Shown: positions 8,817 to 20,180, counted from the stretch's first letter. The stretch is 64,000 bases of DNA from Pseudoduganella albidiflava (GCF_004322755.1 NZ_CP036401.1:620001-684000); one strand, 5' to 3'. A program made the numbers and translations. The notes: generated from the letters alone by a model not told the origin.

Positions 8817-10025
8817 ATGGCGGAACAGTTTGACGTGGTGGTAATCGGTGCGGGCGCGGCCGGAATGATGTGCGCGGCGGCGGCGGGGCAGCGCGGCAAG
8901 CGCGTCGTGCTGGTCGACCATGCCGAGAAGCTGGCCGAGAAGATCCGCATTTCCGGCGGCGGGCGCTGCAATTTTACCAATATCAGTGCGGGGCCGGCCC
9001 ATTTCCTGTCCGAGAACCCGCACTTCGCCAAGAGTGCGCTGTCGCGCTATACGCCGCAGGATTTCCTCGCGCTGGTGAAGAAATACCGCATCGCTTACCA
9101 CGAGAAGCACAGGGGCCAGCTGTTCTGCGACGACTCGGCCGAGCAAATCATCGACATGCTGAAAGCCGAGTGCAACGCCGGCAACGTGCGCTGGCGCATG
9201 CCCGCCACGGTGCAGGGCGTGGAACAGCAAGGCGAGCGTTTCCTGGTGCAGACCAGTGCCGGCCTGATCGATGCGGGTGCCGTGGTGATCGCCACCGGCG
9301 GCCTGTCGATCCCGAAGATCGGCGCCACCGATTTCGGCTACCGCATCGCCAGCCAGTTCGGGCTGGCGATCGTCGAGCCCCGCCCGGCGCTGGTGCCGCT
9401 CACCTTCGATGCCCAGCAGTGGCAGCCGTTCGTGCCGCTGGCCGGGGTGTCGCTGGAAGTCGACGTGGAGACCGGTACGCTGAAGGGCCGCAAGGCCACG
9501 GGGGCACGTTTCCGCGAAGACCTGCTGTTCACGCACCGCGGCCTGTCCGGCCCGGCGATCCTGCAGATTTCCAGTTTCTGGCAACCCGGCACGCCGATCA
9601 CGATCAACCTGTTGCCGGAACTCGACGTGGCCGCCACGCTGCTGGAAGGGAAGGGTACGATCAAGAAGCACCTGGGCAACGTGCTGGCGCAATGGCTGCC
9701 GGCGCGCCTGGCCGAAGGCTTGCTGCAGGCCCATGGCTTCCAGGCCGATGCGCGCCTGGCCGACATGCAGGACGCCCAACTGCGCCGCCTCGGCCAGGCC
9801 GTCAACGCCTGGACCATTACGCCGAACGGCTCCGAGGGCTACCGCAAGGCCGAGGTGACACGGGGCGGTGTCGACACGAAAGAGCTGTCGCAGCAGACCA
9901 TGATGGCCAACCGCGTGCCCGGCCTGTATTTCATCGGCGAATCCGTCGACGTCACGGGGTGGCTGGGAGGCTACAACTTCCAGTGGGCCTGGGCCTCGGG
10001 GATGGCCGCCGGGCTGGCAGTCTGA
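8817..10025 (+). CDS. HI0933/YhiN-family FAD-dependent oxidoreductase
   Basis: A 402-residue flavoprotein of the HI0933-like family (BaiN/YhiN type). It has the dinucleotide-binding GAGAAG at residues 11-16, KIRISGGGRCNFTN, GLSGPAILQISS, and a C-terminal GESVDVTGWLGGYNFQWAW signature. The physiological substrate of most members is unknown. The ATG at 8817 is preferred over the ATG ten codons upstream because it begins the Rossmann strand at the usual distance. It has its own upstream region after ybiB. Confidence 0.93.
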   Translation: MAEQFDVVVIGAGAAGMMCAAAAGQRGKRVVLVDHAEKLAEKIRISGGGRCNFTNISAGPAHFLSENPHFAKSALSRYTPQDFLALVKKYRIAYHEKHRGQLFCDDSAEQIIDMLKAECNAGNVRWRMPATVQGVEQQGERFLVQTSAGLIDAGAVVIATGGLSIPKIGATDFGYRIASQFGLAIVEPRPALVPLTFDAQQWQPFVPLAGVSLEVDVETGTLKGRKATGARFREDLLFTHRGLSGPAILQISSFWQPGTPITINLLPELDVAATLLEGKGTIKKHLGNVLAQWLPARLAEGLLQAHGFQADARLADMQDAQLRRLGQAVNAWTITPNGSEGYRKAEVTRGGVDTKELSQQTMMANRVPGLYFIGESVDVTGWLGGYNFQWAWASGMAAGLAV

Positions 10026-10127
10026 TATGATGCCGGACCCGCCAACGCTGTCACGGTGCGGGTTCTGTTGTGTTCGGATGTGTATTGGCAAGCATGAGAG
10101 TAGGCACGGGGGGAGGCACGAAGCCTC

Positions 10128-10156
10128 TTGTCTGTCTGGACAAAAGCTGATAATAT
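10128..10156 (+). promoter_or_regulatory. Sigma-70-type promoter of rpsU
   Basis: TTGTCT at 10128-10133 and TAATAT at 10151-10156 are separated by 17 bases, about 40 bases before the rpsU ATG. It would also serve the downstream yqeY-dnaG genes in part. Confidence 0.7.
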
Positions 10157-10196
10157 CGCCGTCTTCCTAAAAACCCTCTAACGGTTTGAATTTTAC

Positions 10197-10409
10197 ATGA
10201 CCACTATCCGCCTTAAAGAAAACGAGCCGTTCGAAGTTGCCATGCGCCGCTTCAAGCGCACCATCGAAAAAACCGGTCTGCTGACCGAACTGCGCGCACG
10301 CGAGTTCTACGAAAAGCCGACCGCAGAGCGCAAGCGCAAGCTGGCCGCTGCCGTGAAGCGTCACTACAAGCGCATCCGCAGCCAGCAACTGCCGAAGAAG
10401 CTGTACTAA
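10197..10409 (+). CDS. rpsU: 30S ribosomal protein S21
   Basis: A 70-residue basic protein of normal length with the S21 signature [11 protein letters not shown] and a Lys/Arg-rich C-terminus ending KKLY. S21 sits near the anti-Shine-Dalgarno region of 16S rRNA and assists initiation. It is the first gene of the macromolecular synthesis group (rpsU, yqeY, dnaG, rpoD), the usual arrangement in proteobacteria with yqeY inserted. Confidence 0.98.
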   Translation: MTTIRLKENEPFEVAMRRFKRTIEKTGLLTELRAREFYEKPTAERKRKLAAAVKRHYKRIRSQQLPKKLY

Positions 10410-10475
10410 TTCTCGCCTTCGCAGACCGGGCCGTCGACGGCGCTTTTCGCCTCCGGTCCGCTTGCGTAGCGATCA

Positions 10476-10512
10476 CCCGCTCCGGCATCGTCCGCAGCGG
10501 GTTTTCGTTTTT
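10476..10512 (+). terminator. Rho-independent terminator after rpsU
   Basis: A six-base-pair stem (10476-10481 with 10496-10501) with a 14-base loop is followed by a T-rich run TTTTCGTTTTT. It would partly uncouple rpsU from the downstream genes, as in other macromolecular synthesis operons. Confidence 0.6.
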
Positions 10513-10553
10513 ACCGCACTGTTTTTACCAGTGACATTTGCCCGAGGACACCC

Positions 10554-11003
10554 ATGAGCCTGAAAGCCCAGATTTCCGATGACATGAAAGCCGCGATGCG
10601 CGCCAAGGAGGCCGGCAAGCTGGCCACGATCCGCCTGATCCTGGCGGACATCAAGCGCAAGGAAGTGGATGAGCAGATCGAACTGAACGATACCCAGGTG
10701 CTGGCCGTCGTGGAAAAGATGATCAAGCAGCGCAAGGATTCGATCACGCAGTTCGAAGCCGGCGGCCGCGCCGACCTGGCCGACATCGAGAAGGCCGAGC
10801 TGGCCGTGCTGGCCGCCTACATGCCCGCCGGCCTGTCGGACGAGGAAGTGGCCGCCGAAGTGAAGGCCGCCGTGGCCGAATCCGGTGCCGCCGGCCCGCA
10901 GGACATGGGCAAGGTGATGGCCATCCTGAAGCCGAAGCTGGCTGGCCGTGCCGACATGACCGCCGTGTCCGGTCTCGTCAAGAAAGCGCTGACGGGCGCC
11001 TGA
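10554..11003 (+). CDS. GatB/YqeY domain protein
   Basis: A 149-residue single-domain YqeY protein, related to the tail domain of GatB (the tRNA-amidotransferase subunit) but lacking the catalytic part. The start MSLKAQISDDMKAAMRAK and the GRADLADIEKAEL region are characteristic. The function of free YqeY is not well established, though its place between rpsU and dnaG is conserved in many proteobacteria. Confidence 0.93.
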   Translation: MSLKAQISDDMKAAMRAKEAGKLATIRLILADIKRKEVDEQIELNDTQVLAVVEKMIKQRKDSITQFEAGGRADLADIEKAELAVLAAYMPAGLSDEEVAAEVKAAVAESGAAGPQDMGKVMAILKPKLAGRADMTAVSGLVKKALTGA

Positions 11004-11123
11004 ACCCGCCGCTTTTTGCTGGCATCTTGCAGACGTCATGTGCCGTTGAGCTGGATCAAGTTCCAGCCAGGCACGGCGTTATAGCCTGATCTGTAACAAT
11101 ATGGAAGAACCGCGGTTGCCACA

Positions 11124-12920
11124 GTGATTCCACAATCCTTCATTTCCGACTTGCTGAACCGCGTCGACATCGTCGACGTGGTCGGGCGCTATGTGCAACT
11201 GAAAAAGGCCGGCGCCAATTTCCAGGGCCTGTGCCCGTTCCACAACGAAAAATCGCCCAGCTTCACCGTCAGCCCCACCAAGCAGTTCTACCACTGCTTC
11301 GGCTGCCAGGCGCACGGCACCGCGATCGGCTTCCTGATCGAATATTCCGGCCTGGGCTTCGTCGATGCCGTCAAGGACTTGGCGCAAAACGTGGGCATGA
11401 CGGTACCGGAAGCGGACGACAAGATCCCGCCGGCCCAGCGCGCGCAGATGCAGGCGCAGAGCCTGGCGCTGTCCGAGGCGATGACGCTGGCCGCCGATTT
11501 CTATAAAGGCGCGCTACGCAAGGCGCCGAATGCGATCGGCTACCTGAAGGGCCGCGGCCTGACGGGCGAGATCGCGGCCCGCTTCGCGCTCGGCTATGCC
11601 CCGGAAGGCTGGGACAACCTGCGCGCCGTGTTCCCCCAATACGATGCGCCGGTGCTGGCCGAAGCCGGCCTCGTCATCGACAAGGTCGACGAGGAAGGCC
11701 GCCACATCAAGCGCTACGACCGTTTCCGCGAACGCGTGATGTTCCCGATCCGCAATACCAAGGGGCAGGTGATCGCCTTTGGCGGCCGGATCATGGAACA
11801 GGGCGAGCCAAAGTACTTGAATTCCCCCGAAACGCCTTTATTTTCAAAGGGTTCGGAACTGTACGGCTTGTTCGAGGCACGCCAGGCGATCCGCGATGCG
11901 GGGTATGTGCTGGTGACCGAAGGCTATATGGACGTGGTGGCGCTGGCCCAGATGGGCTTTCCGCAGGCGGTCGCCACGCTGGGCACCGCGTGCACGCCGA
12001 TCCATGTGCAAAAGCTGCTGCGGCAGACGGATAACGTGGTGTTCAGCTTCGATGGCGACCGGGCCGGCCGCAAGGCGGCGCGGCGCGCGCTGGAAGCCTG
12101 CCTGCCCTACGCGGCGGACGACAAGACCATCAAGTTCCTGTTCCTGCCCTCGGAACACGACCCGGACAGCTATATCCGCGAGTTCGGCGCCGAAGGCTTC
12201 GAGCAGCAGGTGCAGGAAGCCATGCCGCTGTCGCAGTTCCTGTTGCGCGAAGCGGCGGGCGAGCATGACCTGGGCGAACCGGAAGGCCGCGCCCGCGCGC
12301 AATTCGATGCCAAGCCGATGCTGCAGGCCATGGCGCCGTCGGCCCTGCGCCTGCAGATCGTGCGGGGCCTGGCATCGATGACGCAGAGCACGCCTGGCGA
12401 AATCGAGGCGTTGTTCGAGCTGAGCAAGCCGGTGGCGGCCAGCCGGCGGGCGCCGCCGAAGTCGAAGCGCCAGGAGCCGGTGGGGCTGGAATTGAAGATC
12501 ATTCGCTGCCTCATCACGCACCCGTCGCTGTCGCTGCAGATCGACGAGTCTGCGATGGAAGCGTTCCGCCAGTTCGGCGCCGAACAGTGCGAATACCTGG
12601 TGCACCTAGTGCAAACGGCGCAGGCATTGGGCGACAGCGCCACCTTTGCCGCGCTGGCCCAGCAAATGAAGGAAGAGGGGCCGGAATACGATGCGCTCAT
12701 CGGTGAAATCGCCGCCGCGGAAGAGCCCGATATCGAAGGCGAGCGGCTGTGGCTGAAAGCCACGATACGCCAGCTGAAGGAGCAAACGGTGAAAGCTGAA
12801 CTTGATCAGATTCTGTCGTCAGGCAAGCTGACCGACGAGTTGCGGACCCGTTATCACGAATTAAAGGCGATGCAGGACATGTTATCGCGTGAAGAGCAAT
12901 CGACGCTGAGTAACAGATAA
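11124..12920 (+). CDS. dnaG: DNA primase DnaG
   Basis: Primase that lays RNA primers for the replisome. The 598-residue protein has the N-terminal zinc-binding domain (Cys37, His40, Cys58, Cys61 in CPFHNEKSPSF and YHCFGC), the RNAP-like catalytic core with TOPRIM segments VTEGYMDV and SFDGDRAG, and a C-terminal DnaB-binding helical region. The start is a GTG at 11124, which begins VIPQSFISDLL as in other primases. It lies 120 bases after yqeY and before rpoD. Confidence 0.98.
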   Translation: MIPQSFISDLLNRVDIVDVVGRYVQLKKAGANFQGLCPFHNEKSPSFTVSPTKQFYHCFGCQAHGTAIGFLIEYSGLGFVDAVKDLAQNVGMTVPEADDKIPPAQRAQMQAQSLALSEAMTLAADFYKGALRKAPNAIGYLKGRGLTGEIAARFALGYAPEGWDNLRAVFPQYDAPVLAEAGLVIDKVDEEGRHIKRYDRFRERVMFPIRNTKGQVIAFGGRIMEQGEPKYLNSPETPLFSKGSELYGLFEARQAIRDAGYVLVTEGYMDVVALAQMGFPQAVATLGTACTPIHVQKLLRQTDNVVFSFDGDRAGRKAARRALEACLPYAADDKTIKFLFLPSEHDPDSYIREFGAEGFEQQVQEAMPLSQFLLREAAGEHDLGEPEGRARAQFDAKPMLQAMAPSALRLQIVRGLASMTQSTPGEIEALFELSKPVAASRRAPPKSKRQEPVGLELKIIRCLITHPSLSLQIDESAMEAFRQFGAEQCEYLVHLVQTAQALGDSATFAALAQQMKEEGPEYDALIGEIAAAEEPDIEGERLWLKATIRQLKEQTVKAELDQILSSGKLTDELRTRYHELKAMQDMLSREEQSTLSNR

Positions 12921-13402
12921 TCCCGAATCACCCGGGAGATGCGGTGCCAAGGCCGCACTCCTGGCATTGAAAAGGTGGCGTGCTATAATAAAACGCTAAG
13001 TATTTCAATACCTTGGCAAGGTACTTCAATTCAAAATTTGTGTTTGTTTTCAGTAAGTTGGGCTCATGGCCGGTGCAGGATGCATGGTAAATGCGGTGTG
13101 CTGGAGGCCGGGTCCGGACTTGGTTGAGACGGCGCGAGTTTCTTGTCGCCGCACAGGCAAAACAGCCTGGACCCTCACACCATTCGTGCCCCTAGCCCCC
13201 GCGCGCAGTCATACAGTAGAATTTCTGCCAAACATGGCCGTTCAATAACATCGAGCGGTTGCCGGCAGCTTCAGGACTGTCGCCGGGAATGAGCAAGGAA
13301 GTTTTGTAGCAGTGCCGGATGGGAGTCCCGCAGTGTGTCGCAGCGGTTGCTGCGTGGGCTCCGGTGATTACGGCATCGTCCTAACCCGTAAAGCAAGTCG
13401 TT
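12921..13402 (+). other. 482-bp dnaG-rpoD intergenic region
   Basis: No gene is supported here. It contains a good promoter near its start (12961-12989). The remaining 400 bases would be a long rpoD leader; I see no clear riboswitch or attenuator in it. An AT-rich stretch follows the -10 element at about 12985-13055. Confidence 0.6.
12961..12989 (+). promoter_or_regulatory. Probable rpoD promoter
   Basis: CTGGCA at 12961-12966, a 17-base spacer and a perfect TATAAT at 12984-12989. This gives rpoD its own transcript with a leader of about 400 bases, in addition to readthrough from dnaG. Confidence 0.65.
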
Positions 13403-15691
<2,289 letters not shown>

Positions 15692-15735
15692 TTTTTTTGT
15701 CCCGTTTGATCGGTCACTGGTGACTTAACAAAGTC

Positions 15736-15764
15736 TTGACTGGAGCCGGTGCAGGCCCTATTCT
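15736..15764 (+). promoter_or_regulatory. Promoter for the downstream tRNA gene
   Basis: TTGACT at 15736-15741, a 17-base spacer and TATTCT at 15759-15764, between the rpoD stop and the tRNA gene about 100 bases further on. Confidence 0.6.
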
Positions 15765-15871
15765 GCCGAGTTCGTTTTGTAGATGTTTGCTCAACGAACC
15801 GTGTCAGGGCAGGCCGCATCGGCTCCGTCACATCGCGCCATGCATTCGTACGGCGCATCCGCACTACCTCA

Positions 15872-15950
<79 letters not shown>

Positions 15951-16220
15951 CCATTTCCTGCCGTGTCTCCCTTGCTATTGCCCTGGCACTACCGCAACCT
16001 GCTTCTTTCTTCTGCCGCAATCCCACGCGTCCCGAAGGTTCGTCATGCGATCAGGATTGTGTCCCGGAGCGAGGCTGATTTCCGCTTAGCGTTTTTGCCA
16101 GGCAGCGAAAGGAGATCCTTTCCTTGCCCCGCCATGGGCGATGGCTCAGTTCTCCCAACTGGTCCCGCCCCAGCTCCGATCTGTTAAGCTGCTATTTTGT
16201 TCAGAACTATTCGCCCAACC

Positions 16221-16988
16221 ATGGGACAAACCGGTCAGCGCCGCGCCAACATCCTGAAAGCACTTACCGAACACGGGTCGGTACAAGTCAACGAACTCGT
16301 GAAGCAGTTGAACGTCTCGGCGGTGACCATCCGCAGCGATCTCAGCGCGCTCGAGGCGCAGGGCCTGGCGAGCCGCAGCCACGGCGGCGCCACACTGGCG
16401 CGCACGCCACCGACCGAACACACGGTGCCGCAGAAGGACGCCCTCAATCATGAGCAGAAGGAGCGCATCGGCGCCCTGGCTGCGCGCCTGGTGAAGCCGG
16501 GCGAGAACATCATCATCGATTCGGGCACCACCACCATCTCGCTGGCGCGCCACCTGCGCGAGGCCCACAACGTGACCGTGATGACGAATGGCCTGAACAT
16601 CGCCTGGGAACTGGCCGACGCGCCCGGTGTCGACCTGATCCTCACCGGCGGCCTGCTGCGCAAGCAATCGCTGTCGATCCAGGGCCTGCAGGCCGAGGCT
16701 TGCCTGCAGGCCTACAGTTTCGACAAGCTGTTCCTCGGCGTCGACGGCTTCGACCTGCAGTTCGGCGTGACCACCCACCACGAGGCCGAAGCAAGCCTGA
16801 ACCACAAGATGGTGGAGCGCGCCAGGAAGGTCATCGTGCTTGCCGATGCGTCGAAATTCGGCTGCGTCAGCCTGCATCGCATCGTCCAGCTGGATCGCGT
16901 GCACACCGTCATCACCGATGCCGGCATCAGCGCGCAATACCGCGATGGCTTGCTGGATGCCGGCATCGAGCTGCTGATTGCGGAGTAG
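16221..16988 (+). CDS. DeoR-family transcriptional regulator (AgaR-like)
   Basis: A 255-residue repressor with an N-terminal winged helix (RRANILKALTEHGSVQVNEL, written in part) that includes the DeoR recognition helix VSAVTIRSDL. It is followed by a sugar-phosphate-binding DeoRC domain with the IIIDSGTTT loop and KVIVLADASKFG. Such proteins usually control sugar or amino-sugar use in response to a phosphorylated sugar. No sugar genes are adjacent, so the target is unknown. The ATG at 16221 is preferred over an upstream TTG at 16197. Confidence 0.88.
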   Translation: MGQTGQRRANILKALTEHGSVQVNELVKQLNVSAVTIRSDLSALEAQGLASRSHGGATLARTPPTEHTVPQKDALNHEQKERIGALAARLVKPGENIIIDSGTTTISLARHLREAHNVTVMTNGLNIAWELADAPGVDLILTGGLLRKQSLSIQGLQAEACLQAYSFDKLFLGVDGFDLQFGVTTHHEAEASLNHKMVERARKVIVLADASKFGCVSLHRIVQLDRVHTVITDAGISAQYRDGLLDAGIELLIAE

Positions 16989-17062
16989 GACGGCGCCGCG
17001 CGACCCGGTAACTCAATCCAGTTCAATAAAAACGCCTCGGCTTTGCGCGCCGGGTCGGCACG

Positions 17063-17476
17063 TCAATCACACCCGGCGTCGCCTGCCTTTCCCCAGGTAC
17101 TAAGTCCGGTCGACAGGTCGAAGCCGAAGGTACACCAGTAGCCATCCTTGGCATAATGGCGGCAAAAAATGGTGTCCAGACGGCGTACCCGGATCTTTGG
17201 ATTTCCCTCGCAGCGTTCTTCGCCACGCGACATTTCCCTTGGCGCAGGCCCGATCGCATCGAACAGATCCCTTGCCGCACGGCCCCTGATGCTGAAAGCG
17301 ATCTTGGTATCGCCGGGAGTCGGTATGCGTGCCGCGGTTGCGCTGGGCTCGTCGCCATAGATGATGTACTGTCCCGAGAATGCTCCGTGCCTGTAATCCC
17401 AGCCCGCACGAGCGCTGCTGCCAATCGCGAGCACGCAGCACGACACGCCAATCGTCATCAGAGTCCGCGTCAGCAT
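17063..17476 (-). CDS. Secreted small protein, downstream member of a tandem pair
   Basis: A 137-residue protein with a signal peptide (hydrophobic segment after MLTRTLMTIG, likely cleavage after SARA). The mature part has paired cysteines, a GQYIIYGD segment and a near-terminal CTFGFDLSTG motif. Both motifs recur in the gene immediately upstream, so the pair arose by duplication. Its ATG overlaps the upstream stop by 7 bases, so translation is coupled. I do not recognise a named family; a periplasmic or outer-surface role is inferred. Confidence 0.7.
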   Translation of the reverse strand: MLTRTLMTIGVSCCVLAIGSSARAGWDYRHGAFSGQYIIYGDEPSATAARIPTPGDTKIAFSIRGRAARDLFDAIGPAPREMSRGEERCEGNPKIRVRRLDTIFCRHYAKDGYWCTFGFDLSTGLSTWGKAGDAGCD

Positions 17477-17838
17477 ATCGATCCCGCGATACTCCTTCCC
17501 GTGACCAGGTCGAAGCCAAAAGTGCAGGAATAGCCGTTCTTTGCAGAGAACGTGCAGGCTACGTCGGCGCGTTGGCGCAGGCGTTGCTCATCGTCCGCGC
17601 CGCAAACGTTCTTGAGGTCGGGCCCCATCGAATCGAACATCTGCCTGGCAACCGGACCTTTGACGTTGTACTGGATATTCCTGCTGCGGTTTGTCGGTCG
17701 TATCGTATCGCCCAGACTGCCTCCATAGATCTGGTAGCTCCCCTTGAATGGACGGTATTCGAATGCCCAGGGTTGAGCGCCGAGAGCCAGCGCGGCGCTG
17801 CTGGTCAACAATGCACCAGCACAGAGAACTTTCCACAT
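17470..17838 (-). CDS. Secreted small protein, upstream member of a tandem pair
   Basis: A 122-residue protein starting MWKVLCAGALL with a clear signal peptide ending near ALALGA. The mature part has GSYQIYGG, four or more cysteines and CTFGFDLVTG, matching the downstream paralogue. The start at 17838 is fixed by a very strong ribosome site (AAAGGGAGG, six bases before ATG); longer readings upstream are not supported. It lies divergent from the toxin-antitoxin genes. Function unknown. Confidence 0.72.
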   Translation of the reverse strand: MWKVLCAGALLTSSAALALGAQPWAFEYRPFKGSYQIYGGSLGDTIRPTNRSRNIQYNVKGPVARQMFDSMGPDLKNVCGADDEQRLRQRADVACTFSAKNGYSCTFGFDLVTGRSIAGSIC

Positions 17839-17977
17839 ATGACCTCCCTTTTTCTCCGCATTGTCGGTTGGTAAGCCTTCTGCAATGTTGACCTTGAGCA
17901 ATGTTTGGCCGCGGTGTTTTGTTGCCCGTGCCATGCATTGCCCAGCGGATGCCGGCAACACTGCCGGAAAGGGCAGG

Positions 17978-18015
17978 TTGCAGATGCTGGTGCTATCACA
18001 TATACTCAGATCTGA
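17978..18015 (+). promoter_or_regulatory. Promoter and probable operator of the toxin-antitoxin module
   Basis: TTGCAG at 17978-17983 and TATACT at 18001-18006 are 17 bases apart. A perfect 10-base palindrome TCAGATCTGA (18006-18015) sits at the -10 end, where a repressor such as the antitoxin would block transcription. The toxin ATG is 20 bases further. Confidence 0.55.
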
Positions 18016-18034
18016 TACTTTAAAGGCTCATCCC

Positions 18035-18358
18035 ATGAAGCCGAACTACAAGGCTCCGTTTGTGTCGTTTGTAAAGAAGCAGCACAAGCCCTTTCAGTTG
18101 GCGATCGAGGATGCAGTTGAAGACGTTTGCGCGCATCCTGATATCGGAGAAGCGAAGACCGGTGATCTACAGGGGATCCGTGTTCACAAGTTCAAATACC
18201 AGCGCCAGGAGTACCTGATGGCGTATCGCGCTCCCACGAGTGAAGCCTTGAAGCGAAAGGACGCCCGGCTGGAACTGTTGTTCATCGATTTCTACCAGCT
18301 GGGTACGCACGAGAATTTTTATGCGTCATTGAAGAAGTACCTGAAACGGGGGGTGTAA
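18035..18358 (+). CDS. RelE/ParE-superfamily toxin
   Basis: A 107-residue basic protein of the type II toxin RelE/ParE fold, with the core pattern GIRVHKFKYQRQEYLMAYR followed by LELLFIDFYQLGTHENFY. RelE-type members cut ribosome-bound mRNA and ParE-type members poison gyrase; the sequence does not show clearly which this is. The ATG at 18035 is chosen over longer readings that run into the divergent gene's promoter. Its stop overlaps the next start (TAATG), and the toxin comes first, the reverse of the usual order. Confidence 0.8.
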   Translation: MKPNYKAPFVSFVKKQHKPFQLAIEDAVEDVCAHPDIGEAKTGDLQGIRVHKFKYQRQEYLMAYRAPTSEALKRKDARLELLFIDFYQLGTHENFYASLKKYLKRGV

Positions 18359-18696
18359 TGAGCCAGATTACCGCGGAGACCGTTTATAAAAATTTTACAA
18401 AGCTTCCCGCTGGCGAGCGTGCAAAATTTTTTGCCTTGCTTGCCGAGCCCAGTTTGCTGCGCGAGGATTTTTCGCATGAGCAGGTATTCGGCCACCTTGC
18501 CGATGAAGAATTCACTGCGCAGGAAGCAGCCGAATATCTCGAAGTATCGATGTCCACATTCCGCCGGCATGTCAGTCATGGGCGCATCAAGCCATCGGGC
18601 GAAGTAGGGCGAAACCAGCTGTTTTCGGCCGGAGACCTGAAAGCTTTCAAAAGGTCCCTCCGGGAAGTGAAAAAGCGCCGCTCGTCAGTGGCTTGA
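18358..18696 (+). CDS. Helix-turn-helix antitoxin partner
   Basis: A 112-residue protein. The C-terminal half has an excisionase-like helix-turn-helix, FTAQEAAEYLEVSMSTFRRHV, then KPSGEVGRNQLFSAGDLKAF, with a basic tail. The N-terminal 40 residues probably bind the toxin. It overlaps the toxin stop by one base and so should be translated with it. It would act as antitoxin and, with the palindrome at 18006-18015, as autorepressor; this pairing is inferred from gene order and overlap. Confidence 0.75.
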   Translation: MSQITAETVYKNFTKLPAGERAKFFALLAEPSLLREDFSHEQVFGHLADEEFTAQEAAEYLEVSMSTFRRHVSHGRIKPSGEVGRNQLFSAGDLKAFKRSLREVKKRRSSVA

Positions 18697-18755
18697 TGCG
18701 CTTGCAGGGATCCGGACACCCTGAAAGCCAGAGTTTGCATCTTTTGAGAGATTTC

Positions 18756-19310
18756 ATGCCCCGCCTGATTCCCCTGCTGTTCGCCGTCACCCTCGCACCG
18801 CAAGCCCTGGCCGGCCCGGCCGAAGACCTGGTGGGCGCCGCCCGCGCGCAGATCGGCGTCACCCTCAGCTACGATCCCGCTTACCAGCGCATCGCCTATC
18901 CGAACGGCGACGTGCCGCGCGAGCGGGGTGTCTGCACCGATGTGGTCATCCGCGCCTATCGCGCCATCGGCATCGACCTGCAGCAGCGCGTGCACGAACA
19001 GCTGCGCGCAGCCGGGAAAGCCACCGACCGCAACATCGACCATCGCCGCGTGCCGAACCAGGCCGCCTTCTTCCGCCGCCACGGCACTTCGCTGCCGCCC
19101 AGCGCCAAGCCTGGCGACTATCGCCCCGGCGATGTCGTCACGTGGCGCCTGCAGGGGGGCCTGAATCATATCGGCATCGTTGCCGACCAGGTGTCGCCGG
19201 CCGGCACGCCGCTGGTGATCCACAATATCGGCTCGGGCGCGAAGCTGGAGGATGTCCTGTTTGCCTACCCGGTGACCGGGCACTATCGCTACCTGCCAGC
19301 GGCCCGGTAG
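18756..19310 (+). CDS. DUF1287 secreted protein (putative peptidase/amidase fold)
   Basis: A 184-residue protein with a signal peptide (MPRLIPLLFAVTLAPQALA). The mature domain is DUF1287: VGAARAQIGVTLSYDP, a candidate catalytic Cys in ERGVCTDVVIRAYR, DHRRVPNQAAFF, then LNHIGIVAD and IHNIGSG. The Cys/His pattern resembles NlpC/P60-type hydrolases acting on cell wall in the periplasm, but activity is inferred. It follows the antitoxin by 60 bases and ends two bases before a convergent regulator gene. Confidence 0.85.
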   Translation: MPRLIPLLFAVTLAPQALAGPAEDLVGAARAQIGVTLSYDPAYQRIAYPNGDVPRERGVCTDVVIRAYRAIGIDLQQRVHEQLRAAGKATDRNIDHRRVPNQAAFFRRHGTSLPPSAKPGDYRPGDVVTWRLQGGLNHIGIVADQVSPAGTPLVIHNIGSGAKLEDVLFAYPVTGHYRYLPAAR

Positions 19311-19311
19311 A

Positions 19312-20148
19312 TCAGGCGCTGTCCGCCTGCAGGCGCCGGCAGAATGCCGCCGTGGCTTCATCGGCCGGGAAGCACGACTCGATGAACACTTCGTCCAGCG
19401 TCACGTCGCGCGGCGTGCCGAAGGTCGTGATGGTGGAGAAGAATGCCAGCCGCGTGCCATGGTGCCCGAAGCACGTGGTGAGCACGGGCGCCGGTGCCGT
19501 GCCCAGCTCCCGGTGGCGCCAGTGCGCCGGCACGCCGGGATAGGCAAGCATTTCCTCGAGCAGGCCGGCGGCCCGGGTTTCGGCCCGCGTTTCGGCCCTG
19601 GCAGCGGCCACTTCGTTGTGCAGGTAGCGCAGCAGGCTGCCGGCGATCTCTTCCCAGTTCTCCACGGCGCCGCGCAAGTCGGCGGGATCGAAGAACTGGT
19701 GCAGCATGTTGGCGTGCCTGCTGTCGCGCCCATCGAGCAGGTAGCGGTTAAGCCGCTTCGCGGCCTGGTTCTCCATCAGGATGTCCCAGTGGCGGTTGCA
19801 CAGGTAGGCCGGGTAGGGCTCCTGCTGGGCGAGGATGGCATCGACCGCGTAGCGTATCTGCGCCAGGCGTGGCGTATCCAGGCCGCTTTCCGGATACTTC
19901 GGCGCGAAACCGCCGGCCATGAACAGCGCATTGCGTTCCCGCAGCGGCACCGCCAGCGATTCGGCGAGCCGCACGATCATTTCCCGGCTCGGCTTCGAGC
20001 GGCCGGTTTCCACATAGCTCAGGTGCCGCGCCGAGACATCCGCGTGCAGTGCCAGGTCCAGCTGGGAGAGGCGCCGGAGCAGGCGCCATTCGCGCAGCAT
20101 CGCGCCGACATCCGCGCCGGCCGCATAACTGATAGATCCGTTTTCCAT
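19312..20148 (-). CDS. XRE-family regulator with MmyB-like ligand-binding domain
   Basis: A 278-residue regulator. Residues about 15-70 form an XRE helix-turn-helix (RRLSQLDLALHADVSARHLS, ETGRSKPSREM), and the remaining 200 residues match the MmyB-like ligand-binding domain with NRHWDILMEN. Members commonly repress a divergent metabolic gene and respond to a small ligand, possibly a fatty acid. Here the divergent neighbour is a PEP-mutase-family gene, with a perfect palindrome between them at 20181-20201. Confidence 0.88.
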   Translation of the reverse strand: MENGSISYAAGADVGAMLREWRLLRRLSQLDLALHADVSARHLSYVETGRSKPSREMIVRLAESLAVPLRERNALFMAGGFAPKYPESGLDTPRLAQIRYAVDAILAQQEPYPAYLCNRHWDILMENQAAKRLNRYLLDGRDSRHANMLHQFFDPADLRGAVENWEEIAGSLLRYLHNEVAAARAETRAETRAAGLLEEMLAYPGVPAHWRHRELGTAPAPVLTTCFGHHGTRLAFFSTITTFGTPRDVTLDEVFIESCFPADEATAAFCRRLQADSA

Positions 20149-20180
20149 CCCGCGATCTTAACCAATTGTCCAGCGCTGCT

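Noticed and set aside
12967..12989. TTGAAA at 12967 as -35 for the TATAAT box
   Set aside because: Spacing is only 11 bases; CTGGCA at 12961 gives the proper 17 bases.
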